Positions 34,545 through 42,325 of a stretch of 48,052 nucleotides of DNA are shown one piece after another. The notes under the pieces are model-generated. The model had not been told where the DNA came from. It was given only the letters and a program-made list of their open reading frames with translations, and did not search any database. The stretch spans positions 1-48,052 of the forward strand of contig JAQBVV010000007.1 of assembly GCA_027622905.1 (NCBI GenBank), in the 5' to 3' direction. Made by a program: the position numbers and the translations under genes. Numbering within the stretch: position 1 is the stretch's first letter; every line of letters begins with the position of its first letter. The stretch is from Acidobacteriota bacterium. Lineage in GTDB: Bacteria; Acidobacteriota; Vicinamibacteria; Vicinamibacterales; UBA2999.

Positions 34545-35681
34545 CTACTGGATAGACAACATCCGATCCAGCGCGACCCGTGTCCAGTGCTTCTGGTCGT
34601 CTGGCACCACGATCTGGTTGTGCACCCGCCCCTCCACGAGCTCCTCCAGAATCCAGAGCAGATGGTTCGGCGACACGCGGAACATGGTGGAACACAGGCA
34701 GCCGAAGCGGTCCAGCGACAGGACGGTTCGGTCCGGTGCCAGTGCATCCGCGAGACGATTCACGAGATGCACTTCCGTGCCGACGGCCCAGATGGACCCG
34801 ACCGGGCTGTCGGTGACGGTCTTGATGATGTACTCCGTGCTGCCGCAGTCGTCCGCGGCTTCGACGACCTCGAACGGCACCTCGGGGTGCACGATGACGC
34901 GTACGCCGGGATGCTGCGTCCGAATGGCTGCAATCTGCTGAACCGAAAAGCGCTCGTGGACCGAGCAGTGACCCTTCCAGAGGATCATCTTTGCCCGCGC
35001 CACCTGCTCCGGTTCGAGCCCACCGAACATTTCATGCGGGTCCCACACCACCATCTCGTCGAGCGCGATGCCCATCTTGTAGGCGGTGTTGCGTCCGAGG
35101 TGCTGATCCGGCAGAAACAGCACCTTGTCGCCACGCTCGAAGGCCCAGCGTAGCGTGGCTCCAGCGTTGGATGACGTACACACGGTGCCGCCGCGCTCTC
35201 CCACGAACGCCTTGATGGCCGCCGCCGAGTTGATGTACGTGACCGGCACGATGCCGGGAATCCCCATCTGCGTCAGTTCCTCCCAGCAATTTTCCAGCTG
35301 ATCGGGCGCTGCCATGTCTGCCATCGAGCACCCGGCGGCCAGATCTGGGAGGATGACCCGCTGATGCGGCGCCACGAGCACGTCGGCACTTTCGGCCATG
35401 AAGTGCACGCCGCAGAAGACGATGTAGTCCGCGTCCGCCCGTGAGGCTATGCCCCTGGCCAGCCGAAATGAATCCCCCGTCTGGTCGGCGAACTTGATCA
35501 CCTCGTCCCGCTGATAGTGGTGGCCGAGGATCAACAGACGCTGCGCGAGCGTCGCCCGCGCCACGGCAATCCTCGCATCCATCTCGGCATCCGACAGGCC
35601 CAGATACCGATCGGGAAGCGCCTGGCGCTCCGAGATGTGCGCCGCCTCGAATTCGTTCAGCAGCGGAATGGTGGAGGACAT
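34545..35681 (-). CDS. nadA: Quinolinate synthase NadA
   Basis: 378 residues from the ATG at 35681; an in-frame TTG at 35714 is a possible longer start. With NadB product iminoaspartate and dihydroxyacetone phosphate it makes quinolinate, the precursor of NAD. The three cysteine regions of the [4Fe-4S] enzyme are present: [31 protein letters not shown] with [12 protein letters not shown], and the late [16 protein letters not shown]. The dihydroxyacetone-binding [11 protein letters not shown] is near the N-terminus. No nadB or nadC neighbour. Confidence 0.95.
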   Translation of the reverse strand: MSSTIPLLNEFEAAHISERQALPDRYLGLSDAEMDARIAVARATLAQRLLILGHHYQRDEVIKFADQTGDSFRLARGIASRADADYIVFCGVHFMAESADVLVAPHQRVILPDLAAGCSMADMAAPDQLENCWEELTQMGIPGIVPVTYINSAAAIKAFVGERGGTVCTSSNAGATLRWAFERGDKVLFLPDQHLGRNTAYKMGIALDEMVVWDPHEMFGGLEPEQVARAKMILWKGHCSVHERFSVQQIAAIRTQHPGVRVIVHPEVPFEVVEAADDCGSTEYIIKTVTDSPVGSIWAVGTEVHLVNRLADALAPDRTVLSLDRFGCLCSTMFRVSPNHLLWILEELVEGRVHNQIVVPDDQKHWTRVALDRMLSIQ

Positions 35682-35726
35682 GGCTTTGGTCAGCGCTTGT
35701 GAAACTTTTCGCAAAGTCGGGTTATT

Positions 35727-35770
35727 AAAAAGGCCAACACTCCATCCGGACGCTGGTCCGGAGGCGCTTG
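35727..35770 (-). terminator. Terminator-like hairpin in the nadA leader
   Basis: Read on the minus strand, a 7-base perfect stem TCCGGAC-cagc-GTCCGGA, extendable by imperfect pairing to GGTCCAA/TTGGCC, is followed by TTTTT (35731-35727). It could end the mqnE transcript upstream or act as an attenuator for nadA, because a TATAAT lies at 35782-35787 just before it. Confidence 0.4.
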
Positions 35771-35781
35771 GACCTGAAGAA

Positions 35782-35787
35782 ATTATA
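35782..35787 (-). promoter_or_regulatory. Candidate -10 element for nadA
   Basis: TATAAT on the minus strand, about 100 bases before the nadA ATG and directly ahead of the hairpin at 35727-35770. No clear -35 is seen. Confidence 0.35.
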
Positions 35788-35955
35788 ACGCGTGGCCAGT
35801 CTGCCCGGCGCGGCTTTCACTGCAATCTGGCGCGCGGTCGTGGCCCTCCCGCGAAACTGATGGCGGCGTGGTCCCTGAATCTGGAGGACTGGGTCTGCTT
35901 GCGGTTACCCGGGTCTACGCGCTCACGAAATCCGCGCAAACCGAATTCGCAGGAA

Positions 35956-37059
35956 TCAGCAGGAAATCGTCTCTTTGACGTTGTAAAAGGTATCTCGCTC
36001 GAGGGGCTCCCGGCCGGCCGCTCGAACGAGATCGGTCAGCTGGGTCATCGTCAAACCCTCAGGGGTCGGCGAACCAGCCATGTGATAAATCTTCTCTTCC
36101 TGGACAGTTCCGTCCAGGTCATCCACGCCGAACCAGAGCGCCGCCTGCGCCACGTCCACTCCGGTCGCAATCCAGAACGCCTTGATGTGGGGGATATTGT
36201 CGAGCATCAATCTGGCCACCGCATGCACCCTCAGCGTGTCAACGGCACTGGGCGCGGGGAGCTTCCGCATCTGGTTGTTGTCGGGGTGGAACGCCAGCGG
36301 AATAAACGCCTGGAAACCTCCGGTCTCGTCCTGCAGTTCCCGGGCGCGCAACATGTGATCCACGCGCTCTTCGAGCGTTTCGATGTGGCCGTAGAGCATC
36401 GTCACATTCGTGCGCATGCCGAGACCGTGCGCCGTTCGGTGGATGTCGAGATACCGCTCGGTGCCGCACTTGTCGTCGCAGATCTTGCGGCGCACGCGCT
36501 CCGCGAATATCTCGGCGCCCCCGCCAGGAAGCGAGTCCAATCCGGCCTCGATCAGCTCGCACAGGACCTGCGCGTCGCTCATCCCGTACAGATCGGCGAA
36601 ATACGCGATCTCCACCGCGGTAAAGCACTTCAGGTGAATGCCGGGTCGGATCTTCTTGAAACCCTGGAGCAGTTCCGTGTAGTAGCTGAACGGAAGGTCC
36701 GGATTCAGCCCGTTGACGATGTGCACCTCGGTCAGGGGTTGATCGGCGCGCCGCCGGAGCTTGTCCCATGCCTGTTCCAGCGTCATCGTGTACGCCGCAT
36801 CGTCGGACGGCTTCAAACGCGCAAACGAACAGAACAGACAGTTGGCCACGCAGACGTTCGTGGGCTCGAGACGGAGGTTGTAGTTGAAATAGGTTCGCGG
36901 ACCGTGGCGCTTCTCACGCTCGCGATTGGCGAGCGAGCCGACCGCCAGGAGATCAGGGCATTGGAACAGCCGGAGGCCATCGGCCTCATCGAGGCGCTCG
37001 CCCGCACTGAGCCGGTCATCGATGTCGGCCAGCCCGGCGGACTGAATCCGTGATTTCAC
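35956..37059 (-). CDS. mqnE: Aminofutalosine synthase MqnE (radical SAM)
   Basis: 367 residues with GTG start. It joins 3-[(1-carboxyvinyl)oxy]benzoate to adenosine using a radical, giving aminofutalosine in the futalosine route to menaquinone. The [4Fe-4S]/SAM motif CVANCLFC is at about residues 70-77 in EPTNVCVANCLFCSFARL. FGVDDLDGTVQEEKIYHMAG near residue 315 is the MqnE hallmark separating it from MqnC and CofH. A TAGAAT hexamer ends 16 bases ahead of the GTG. It diverges from the cobalamin riboswitch. It implies menaquinone as the respiratory quinone, matching the complex I operon. Confidence 0.9.
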   Translation of the reverse strand: MKSRIQSAGLADIDDRLSAGERLDEADGLRLFQCPDLLAVGSLANREREKRHGPRTYFNYNLRLEPTNVCVANCLFCSFARLKPSDDAAYTMTLEQAWDKLRRRADQPLTEVHIVNGLNPDLPFSYYTELLQGFKKIRPGIHLKCFTAVEIAYFADLYGMSDAQVLCELIEAGLDSLPGGGAEIFAERVRRKICDDKCGTERYLDIHRTAHGLGMRTNVTMLYGHIETLEERVDHMLRARELQDETGGFQAFIPLAFHPDNNQMRKLPAPSAVDTLRVHAVARLMLDNIPHIKAFWIATGVDVAQAALWFGVDDLDGTVQEEKIYHMAGSPTPEGLTMTQLTDLVRAAGREPLERDTFYNVKETISC

Positions 37060-37094
37060 GCCATTACCCCCACGAATTCTAGCGTGCTATACTC

Positions 37095-37225
37095 CGGCCG
37101 ACAACCGACACCGCCCGGGTGATTCAGGGGAAGTTGGGTGAAAAGCCCACACGGTCCCGCCACTGTGAGCGGATTCGATCGCACACGAATCCGCAAGTCA
37201 GAGAACCTGCCCCGGTCCATGTTCC
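37095..37225 (+). ncRNA. Cobalamin riboswitch
   Basis: The conserved core is readable: GGGTGAAAAGCCCACACGG, then the B12-box CCCGCCACTGTGAGC (about 37157-37170), and the closing AAGTCAGAGAACCTGCC (37195-37211), which matches the GTCAGGAGACCTGCC type. It precedes the cobalamin import operon and would lower its expression when adenosylcobalamin or related cobamides are plentiful. A TATACT at 37088-37093 could be its -10. Confidence 0.92.
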
Positions 37226-37230
37226 CGTTG

Positions 37231-37274
37231 CTCGCTCGCCTGGTCTTGCCTCCAGGCACTCTACAACGAGCGAG
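37231..37274 (+). promoter_or_regulatory. Expression-platform hairpin of the cobalamin riboswitch
   Basis: CTCGCTCG (37231-37238) pairs with CGAGCGAG (37267-37274) around an inner stem GCCTGG/CCAGGC. It lies between the aptamer and the AGGAAACG-ATG start of the ABC ATPase gene, so switching probably acts on this structure. No U-run follows, which favours control of translation or Rho-type termination over intrinsic termination. Confidence 0.5.
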
Positions 37275-37303
37275 TTCGGCGCGAAGGACGCCGATAGGAA
37301 ACG

Positions 37304-38128
37304 ATGCCTCTACAGGTCGAACGCGTTTCGTTCGGATACGACCCCACACACGACACATCAGACGAGTCGGCCCGATCCTTCTCGCTGGTCGACATGTCCC
37401 TGTCTGTCCAGCGCGGGTCGATCACGGGGCTCCTCGGCCCGAACGGCTGCGGCAAGACAACCCTGCTCAAACTGATGGCAGGCGTCCTGCGCCCGCAGAC
37501 GGGTGCGATCACGCTTCGCGGCCGCGCGATCGGCCGCATGCCGCGGCGTGAACTGGCCCGACAGATCGCTGTCGTCCCGCAGGAAACGCATCCGGCTTTC
37601 GACTACAGCGTCCTCGAGATGGTGCTCATGGGACGACACCCGTACCTCGGAGCCTTCCAGCTTGAAAGCCCGAAAGACGTGGCCCTGGCCTACGACTCGA
37701 TGTCGACCACCGGCACGGCCCACCTGGCCGAGCGCTCCTACATGACGCTCAGCGGTGGAGAAAAACAGCGGGTCGTGATCGCCAGTGCACTGACGCAGGC
37801 GCCCGATATCCTGCTCCTCGACGAACCGACGGCATCGCTTGATCTGGCCTACCAGATGGAGGTCGCGTCGCTGCTGCATCGACTCAATCGTGACAGTGGC
37901 GTCTCGATGGTGCTGGCGACGCACGACCTCAACCTGGCGGCGTCGCTGTGTGACTCCCTGGTGCTGGTCCGATCCGGGCGTGTCCTCGCCCACGGCCCGA
38001 CTCGCGATGTGCTGACCGCCGCGATGATCCGGCAACTCTATGATGTCGATGCAGACGTCCACGTGCACGAAGCGTCGGGCCACCTGACCGTGGTGCCCAT
38101 CCGGCACGTCTCCGGAGAAGCGCCGTGA
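37304..38128 (+). CDS. btuD: Cobalamin (cobamide) ABC transporter ATP-binding protein
   Basis: 274 residues, cytoplasmic ATPase of the FecE/BtuD class. Walker A GPNGCGKTTLLK at about residues 46-57, Q-loop VVPQETHPAF, signature LSGGEKQRVVIASAL and Walker B DILLLDEPTASLDL are intact, with ATHDLNLA as the switch. The gene is the first behind the riboswitch, which makes cobalamin rather than an iron siderophore the likely cargo. AGGAAACG precedes the ATG. Confidence 0.92.
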   Translation: MPLQVERVSFGYDPTHDTSDESARSFSLVDMSLSVQRGSITGLLGPNGCGKTTLLKLMAGVLRPQTGAITLRGRAIGRMPRRELARQIAVVPQETHPAFDYSVLEMVLMGRHPYLGAFQLESPKDVALAYDSMSTTGTAHLAERSYMTLSGGEKQRVVIASALTQAPDILLLDEPTASLDLAYQMEVASLLHRLNRDSGVSMVLATHDLNLAASLCDSLVLVRSGRVLAHGPTRDVLTAAMIRQLYDVDADVHVHEASGHLTVVPIRHVSGEAP

Positions 38129-38159
38129 TTCCCCTTCCCGGCGCCGCACCGGGCATGCC

Positions 38160-39206
38160 GTGACTGTCATGGAGTCAACACGCGTGCTGACCCGTGCGCG
38201 ACCGCGACCGATCCGAGCACGACTGGCCGTCACGCTGCTGGCCTACGGCGCGCTCGCGCTTGGCATGTGTCTGCTGGCGCCGCTGGTGGGTAGCACGTCC
38301 ATCAGTCTCGCCCGCGTTTTTGACCGTTCGATTCCATTCGCCGACAACGTGGACGCGCAGATCTTCTTCATTGCCCGGCTGCCCCGCGTGCTGGCGGGCG
38401 CGATCGTCGGTGCCGCGCTCGCCTCGGCAGGTGTGGTGTTGCAGGCGCTGCTGCGCAATCCTCTCGCGACGCCGTTTACCCTCGGCGTCTCCGCTGGCGC
38501 CGCGCTGGGGGCGATCCTGGCGATTTCCTTCGGCGCCGCGACCACCCTCGGCCCGCTGTCGCCGGTGCCACTCGCCAGCCTGGCCGGCGCATTTCTCGCC
38601 GCAGCCATCGTCTATGCCATGGCCACGCGGCCGGGGCGACCCATCTCGACATCGGTGCTGCTGCTTGCCGGCGTCACGCTGAACTCGTTTTTCTCAGCGC
38701 TGATCCTGTTCGTCCAGTACATGGGCGACTTTGCCGAGACCTACCGAACCGTTCGCTGGCTGATGGGCGACCTCGACGTCGGTGGATTCGGTCCGATCAT
38801 CGGCGCGCTGCCGCTGATCATCGTGGCGTTCGTCATCTTCGCGCTGCTGTCCTCGTCACTGAACGTGCTGAGTGTCGGCGCCGAGACGGCGGCAACCCGC
38901 GGCGTGGACGTGGGGCGCATACAGCGCCTGGCCTTCATCAGTTCCGCGCTCGCGACCAGTGCCGCTGTCTCACTTGCCGGACCCATCGGTTTCGTCGGCA
39001 TCGTCGTGCCGCACCTGGTACGTCTGATGGCAGGCGTGGACCACCGGATCGTGCTGCCGGCGGCGGCGCTGTTCGGTGCGGCGTTTCTGGTGGCGTGCGA
39101 CCTGGTGGCGCGAACGGTGCTTGCGCCCGTCGAAGTGCCGGTCGGCGTGGTCACGGCTTTGCTTGGAGGACCGTTCTTTCTATGGCTGCTCATCCGAAAA
39201 GGCTGA
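38160..39206 (+). CDS. btuC: Cobalamin ABC transporter permease (BtuC/FecCD family)
   Basis: 348 residues, about ten membrane helices. FecCD-family blocks include RLPRVLAGAIVGAALASAGVVLQALLRNPLATPFTLGVSAGAALGA in the first half (quoted landmarks RLPRVLAG and RNPLATPFTLG) and GPIGFVGIVVPHLVRLMAG, DHRIVLPAAALFGAAFLVACD near the end. The gene starts with GTG (ATG three codons later also usable) and overlaps btuF by 25 bases. Confidence 0.92.
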   Translation: MTVMESTRVLTRARPRPIRARLAVTLLAYGALALGMCLLAPLVGSTSISLARVFDRSIPFADNVDAQIFFIARLPRVLAGAIVGAALASAGVVLQALLRNPLATPFTLGVSAGAALGAILAISFGAATTLGPLSPVPLASLAGAFLAAAIVYAMATRPGRPISTSVLLLAGVTLNSFFSALILFVQYMGDFAETYRTVRWLMGDLDVGGFGPIIGALPLIIVAFVIFALLSSSLNVLSVGAETAATRGVDVGRIQRLAFISSALATSAAVSLAGPIGFVGIVVPHLVRLMAGVDHRIVLPAAALFGAAFLVACDLVARTVLAPVEVPVGVVTALLGGPFFLWLLIRKG

Positions 39207-40108
39207 TCCTCTTCGCCGCGGTCGTCGCCGCGACGATCGCAACCCCGGCGACCGCCGAGGCCCAGGCCGGTGCCGACAGGCAGGCGCCGGACACTCGGGT
39301 GGTCGACGACGGCGCGCCAGCCAGACGAATCATTTCGCTCGTGCCCGCCCTGACCGAGATGCTGTTTGCCATCGGGGCGGGTGCTCAGGTGATCGCCGTC
39401 AGCAGCTACGACGAGTTCCCGCCGGCGGTCGACACGTTGCCGCGGGTGGGCGCGCTGCTGGATCCAGACGTCGAACGTATCCTCGCGCTTCGCCCGGATC
39501 TCGTGATCACCTACGGGTCGCAAAGCGCGCTCGAGGCCCAGCTCTCCAGGGCGGGCGTCAGCACGTTTACCTATCGCCACAGTGGCGTGGCCGGAGTGCT
39601 TCAGGCGATGCGCGACCTTGGCGCGGCGACAGGTCTCGCGGCGTCGGCTGAGCTCGAGGCCCGCCGCATTCAGGCGCAACTCGATGCCGTGCAGTCGCGG
39701 GTCCGCTCCCGCCCCCGCCCGCGCACGCTGCTGGTATTCAGCCGGCAGCCGCAATCGCTGCAGCAGATGTACGTGAGCGGCGGCACCGGCTTCCTCGACG
39801 ACGTGCTCCGGATTGCTGGCGGCGACAACGTGTTCGGGGACGTCCCGCGGGAATCCGTGCAGCCCTCGCACGAAACCTTGCTCGTGCGCGCCCCCGAGAC
39901 GATCGTCGAGATCCACGCGACAGGCATGCTGGCAGCGCCGGACCTGGAAGGCGAGCGGATCGTGTGGTCGCGGCTGGCTTCGATCCCCGCAATTCGGGAC
40001 GGCCGGCTTCACTTCCTGGAGGGCTCGTATCTTGTGGTTCCCGGACCACGTATGGGACTGGCCGCCGAGGCGCTGGCGCGCGCGCTGCACCCGGAGGCCT
40101 TCGAATGA
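39182..40108 (+). CDS. btuF: Periplasmic cobalamin-binding protein BtuF
   Basis: 308 residues starting at the ATG inside the end of btuC. A signal peptide (hydrophobic stretch 8-24, cleavage near TAEA) is followed by a class III binding protein: RIISLVPALTEMLFAIGAGAQVIAVS, LRPDLVITYGS, SGGTGFLDDVLRIAGGDNVF and WSRLASIPAIRDGRLHFL. It delivers cobamide to BtuCD. Its stop shares ATGA with a 40-codon ORF. Confidence 0.9.
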   Translation: MAAHPKRLILFAAVVAATIATPATAEAQAGADRQAPDTRVVDDGAPARRIISLVPALTEMLFAIGAGAQVIAVSSYDEFPPAVDTLPRVGALLDPDVERILALRPDLVITYGSQSALEAQLSRAGVSTFTYRHSGVAGVLQAMRDLGAATGLAASAELEARRIQAQLDAVQSRVRSRPRPRTLLVFSRQPQSLQQMYVSGGTGFLDDVLRIAGGDNVFGDVPRESVQPSHETLLVRAPETIVEIHATGMLAAPDLEGERIVWSRLASIPAIRDGRLHFLEGSYLVVPGPRMGLAAEALARALHPEAFE

Positions 40109-40227
40109 CGATCCTGCTGTCGTGGCGAGAACATGCGCCCCTATCGCGAGGATCGGACTTCGTTCGCCGCGACGCAGGGACGACAGACCCAGCTGCCCCT
40201 GGTGGCGCGTCGACGGGAACGGCATGA
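40105..40227 (+). CDS. Possible 40-residue ORF linking the two btuF genes
   Basis: It overlaps btuF by ATGA at 40105 and the next gene by ATGA at 40224. The product begins MTILLSWREHAPLSRG and is polar, with a Gly/Thr/Ala-rich end. No family is recognisable. The double coupling could mean a real leader-like peptide or the remains of the next gene's lost N-terminus. Confidence 0.3.
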   Translation: MTILLSWREHAPLSRGSDFVRRDAGTTDPAAPGGASTGTA

Positions 40228-41123
40228 GCAGCTATCGCGGATTCCAGGGGCGCACAGCTCCCGAGGAACCTCGGGCGGTCTCTCGTGCCAGAGGAGCACC
40301 ACGACCGCCCGCCAGGCAGAAGCGAAATCCGCGCTATCCGTCGCGCATCGTGTGTCTCACTGAAGAGACCACCGAAACCCTCTACCTGCTCGGCCAGGGT
40401 GACCGCGTTGTCGGGGTCTCCGGCTACACGATCAGGCCTCCGGAGGCGCGTCGCAAGCCTCGCGTGTCAGCCTTCCTCAACGCGCGATTCAGCAAGATCG
40501 AAGCGCTGAAGCCCGATCTGGTGCTTGGATTCTCGGACCTCCAGGCAGACATCGCCGCCGAGCTCATCCGCCGTGGCTACCCGGTAACGGTCTTCAACCA
40601 GCGGAGCGTCGCCGAGATCCTGCAAATGATCCGCGTCCTGGGTGGCGCGGTCGGGTGCGCCGACGACGCCGAGGCCCTCGCGGCCAGGCTGGAACTCGAG
40701 ATCGACGCCGTTCGTGAGGCAACCTCCGGGTTGCCCCGACCGCGCGTGTTCTTCGAGGAGTGGGACAACCCCCTCATCTCAGGCATTCAATGGGTGGAGG
40801 AACTCGTCGAGATCGCGGGCGGCGCCCCGATCTTTCCGGAGCTTCGACAGGGAAAGATGGGACGGGACCGCATCGTCACGGCGGAAGAGGTGGTGCGTCG
40901 GGACCCCGAGGTCATCATCGCGTCCTGGTGCGGCAAGGCCGTGCGAAAAGAACGGATCGCGACGCGGGTCGGCTGGGCGAATGTCGCCGCCGTCCGTCAC
41001 GGACACATCCATGAAATCAAGTCAGCGCACATCCTGCAGCCAGGTCCGGCCGCGCTGACCGAGGGCCTCCGGCAACTGCACGACATCCTGACGCGGGTCA
41101 GGGCAACGTGTGCCACCGCGTAG
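40224..41123 (+). CDS. Second cobalamin-binding (BtuF-like) protein, no signal peptide
   Basis: 299 residues from the ATG that overlaps the preceding stop. Residues about 48-295 resemble substrate-binding proteins of the BtuF class: RIVCLTEETTETLYLLGQGDRVVGVS, LKPDLVLGFSDLQADIAAEL, LISGIQWVEELVEIAGGAP, WANVAAVRHGHIHEI. The first 47 residues are basic and Pro/Arg-rich, without a hydrophobic core, so export is not evident. It may be a cytosolic cobamide-binding protein, or the true start may be wrong. It ends the riboswitch-controlled operon. Confidence 0.8.
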   Translation: MSSYRGFQGRTAPEEPRAVSRARGAPRPPARQKRNPRYPSRIVCLTEETTETLYLLGQGDRVVGVSGYTIRPPEARRKPRVSAFLNARFSKIEALKPDLVLGFSDLQADIAAELIRRGYPVTVFNQRSVAEILQMIRVLGGAVGCADDAEALAARLELEIDAVREATSGLPRPRVFFEEWDNPLISGIQWVEELVEIAGGAPIFPELRQGKMGRDRIVTAEEVVRRDPEVIIASWCGKAVRKERIATRVGWANVAAVRHGHIHEIKSAHILQPGPAALTEGLRQLHDILTRVRATCATA

Positions 41124-41221
41124 CTCGACAACACCCGCTGGATCAACGCCGGACACCTCCCGAGCGAGCGCGCGCGCGATCGCCGCGGCACCAGGGCCAG
41201 TGGCTGAACGCCAGCGGCTGA

Positions 41222-41251
41222 TTGAGCTTCTCAAGAACCGGTGTCTATAAT
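41222..41251 (+). promoter_or_regulatory. Sigma70-like promoter of the acyl-carrier operon
   Basis: TTGAGC and a perfect TATAAT are separated by 18 bases. Transcription would start near 41258, about 65 bases ahead of the ACP gene. The -35 box is half of an inverted repeat TTGAG-ctt-CTCAA (41222-41234), a possible operator. Confidence 0.65.
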
Positions 41252-41322
41252 GGCCCGGGGGTTCACTCCGTGCGGCACCTTCCGGACCATCGGCGTCGGC
41301 GCCCGCTCGACCGGAGCAATTC

Positions 41323-41631
41323 TTGAGAGATAAACAGCAGATCATCGAATCGATTTACCGGGCGATCGATGAGTTCAACGTGCTCGTGCCGCCGCCCGCA
41401 CAGCTCGACAAGTCGCCGTCGACCGTGCTGTTCGGCGAACACGGGCGCCTCGACTCGCTGGGACTCGTGTCGCTGATTCTCGACGTCGAGGGTCAGGTCG
41501 AAGCAGACTTCGACATGTCGGTGTCTCTGACGAGCGAGCGAGCGATGTCTCGAGACACGAGCCCCTTCCGAAGCATCGATACACTGGCCGACTACATTTC
41601 GGAGCTCCTGGACGAGCAGCAGGGTGGCTAG
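41323..41631 (+). CDS. Acyl carrier protein
   Basis: 102 residues starting at TTG, six bases after GGAG. The phosphopantetheine-attachment Ser is in GRLDSLGLVSLILDVE at about residue 44. Helices before and after fit an ACP, but it is longer than FabD-pathway ACPs because of an insertion near LTSERAMSRDTSPF. It should carry an acyl group for the enzymes encoded directly downstream; the SDR start overlaps its end by eight bases. Confidence 0.85.
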   Translation: MRDKQQIIESIYRAIDEFNVLVPPPAQLDKSPSTVLFGEHGRLDSLGLVSLILDVEGQVEADFDMSVSLTSERAMSRDTSPFRSIDTLADYISELLDEQQGG

Positions 41632-42325
41632 CCCAAGGATCGTCCTCATCTCCGGTAGCCGCCGGGGTATCGGCGCGGGGCTGGTCAACTACTTTCTGGC
41701 GCTGGGCGATACGGTCGTTGGCTGCAGCCGGGGGCCGTCAGGCCTTTCTCACGAACAACACACCCATTTCGAACTTGACGTGGCTGACGAGCCGGCCGTG
41801 AAGCGGATGTTTCGTGACGTCCGTCAGGCTCACGGACGTCTTGACGTGCTGGTCAACAACGCGGGCGTGGCGTCGATGAATCACGCCATGCTGACTCCCG
41901 TCGACTCGGCCAGACAGGTTCTTGACACCAACGTGATCGGCACCTTTCTGATGTGCAGAGAGGCCGCCAAGCTCATGAGACGCGCGGGAGTCGGCCGCAT
42001 CGTGAACCTGTCCACCGTCGCTGTGCCGCTCAGGCTCGAAGGGGAAGCCCTGTATGCCTCATCGAAGGCCGCCGTCGAGATGCTCACACGGGTGCTCGCG
42101 AAGGAGTTCTCGGATTTCGGCGTCACGGTGAACGCCGTCGGCCCGTCCCCCATCAAGACCGATCTCGTCAAGGGCGTACCCCCGGACAAGATGGATGCGA
42201 TCATCGACCAGCAGCACATTCCCGAGTGGGCCAGTGTCAACGATGTGGCGAACATCGTGGAGTTCTTCGCCAGACCCGAGAGCCGGTTCGTCACCGGGCA
42301 GGTGATCTATCTGGGTGGATTCTGA
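41624..42325 (+). CDS. SDR family oxidoreductase, ketoacyl-ACP reductase-like
   Basis: 233 residues with GTG start overlapping the ACP gene. Cofactor motif SGSRRGIGAGL at about residue 10, NNAGVAS, catalytic Ser in NLSTVAV and the Tyr-x-x-x-Lys of ALYASSKAAVEML are all intact. It probably reduces a 3-oxoacyl group on the adjacent ACP, but another carbonyl on a sugar or acyl substrate is possible. The stop touches the next start with no spacer. Confidence 0.88.
   Translation: MASPRIVLISGSRRGIGAGLVNYFLALGDTVVGCSRGPSGLSHEQHTHFELDVADEPAVKRMFRDVRQAHGRLDVLVNNAGVASMNHAMLTPVDSARQVLDTNVIGTFLMCREAAKLMRRAGVGRIVNLSTVAVPLRLEGEALYASSKAAVEMLTRVLAKEFSDFGVTVNAVGPSPIKTDLVKGVPPDKMDAIIDQQHIPEWASVNDVANIVEFFARPESRFVTGQVIYLGGF

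Noticed and set aside
35635-37053. 472-codon frame opposite mqnE
   Set aside because: The minus-strand product has the radical SAM motif and MqnE signature; this frame is its shadow.
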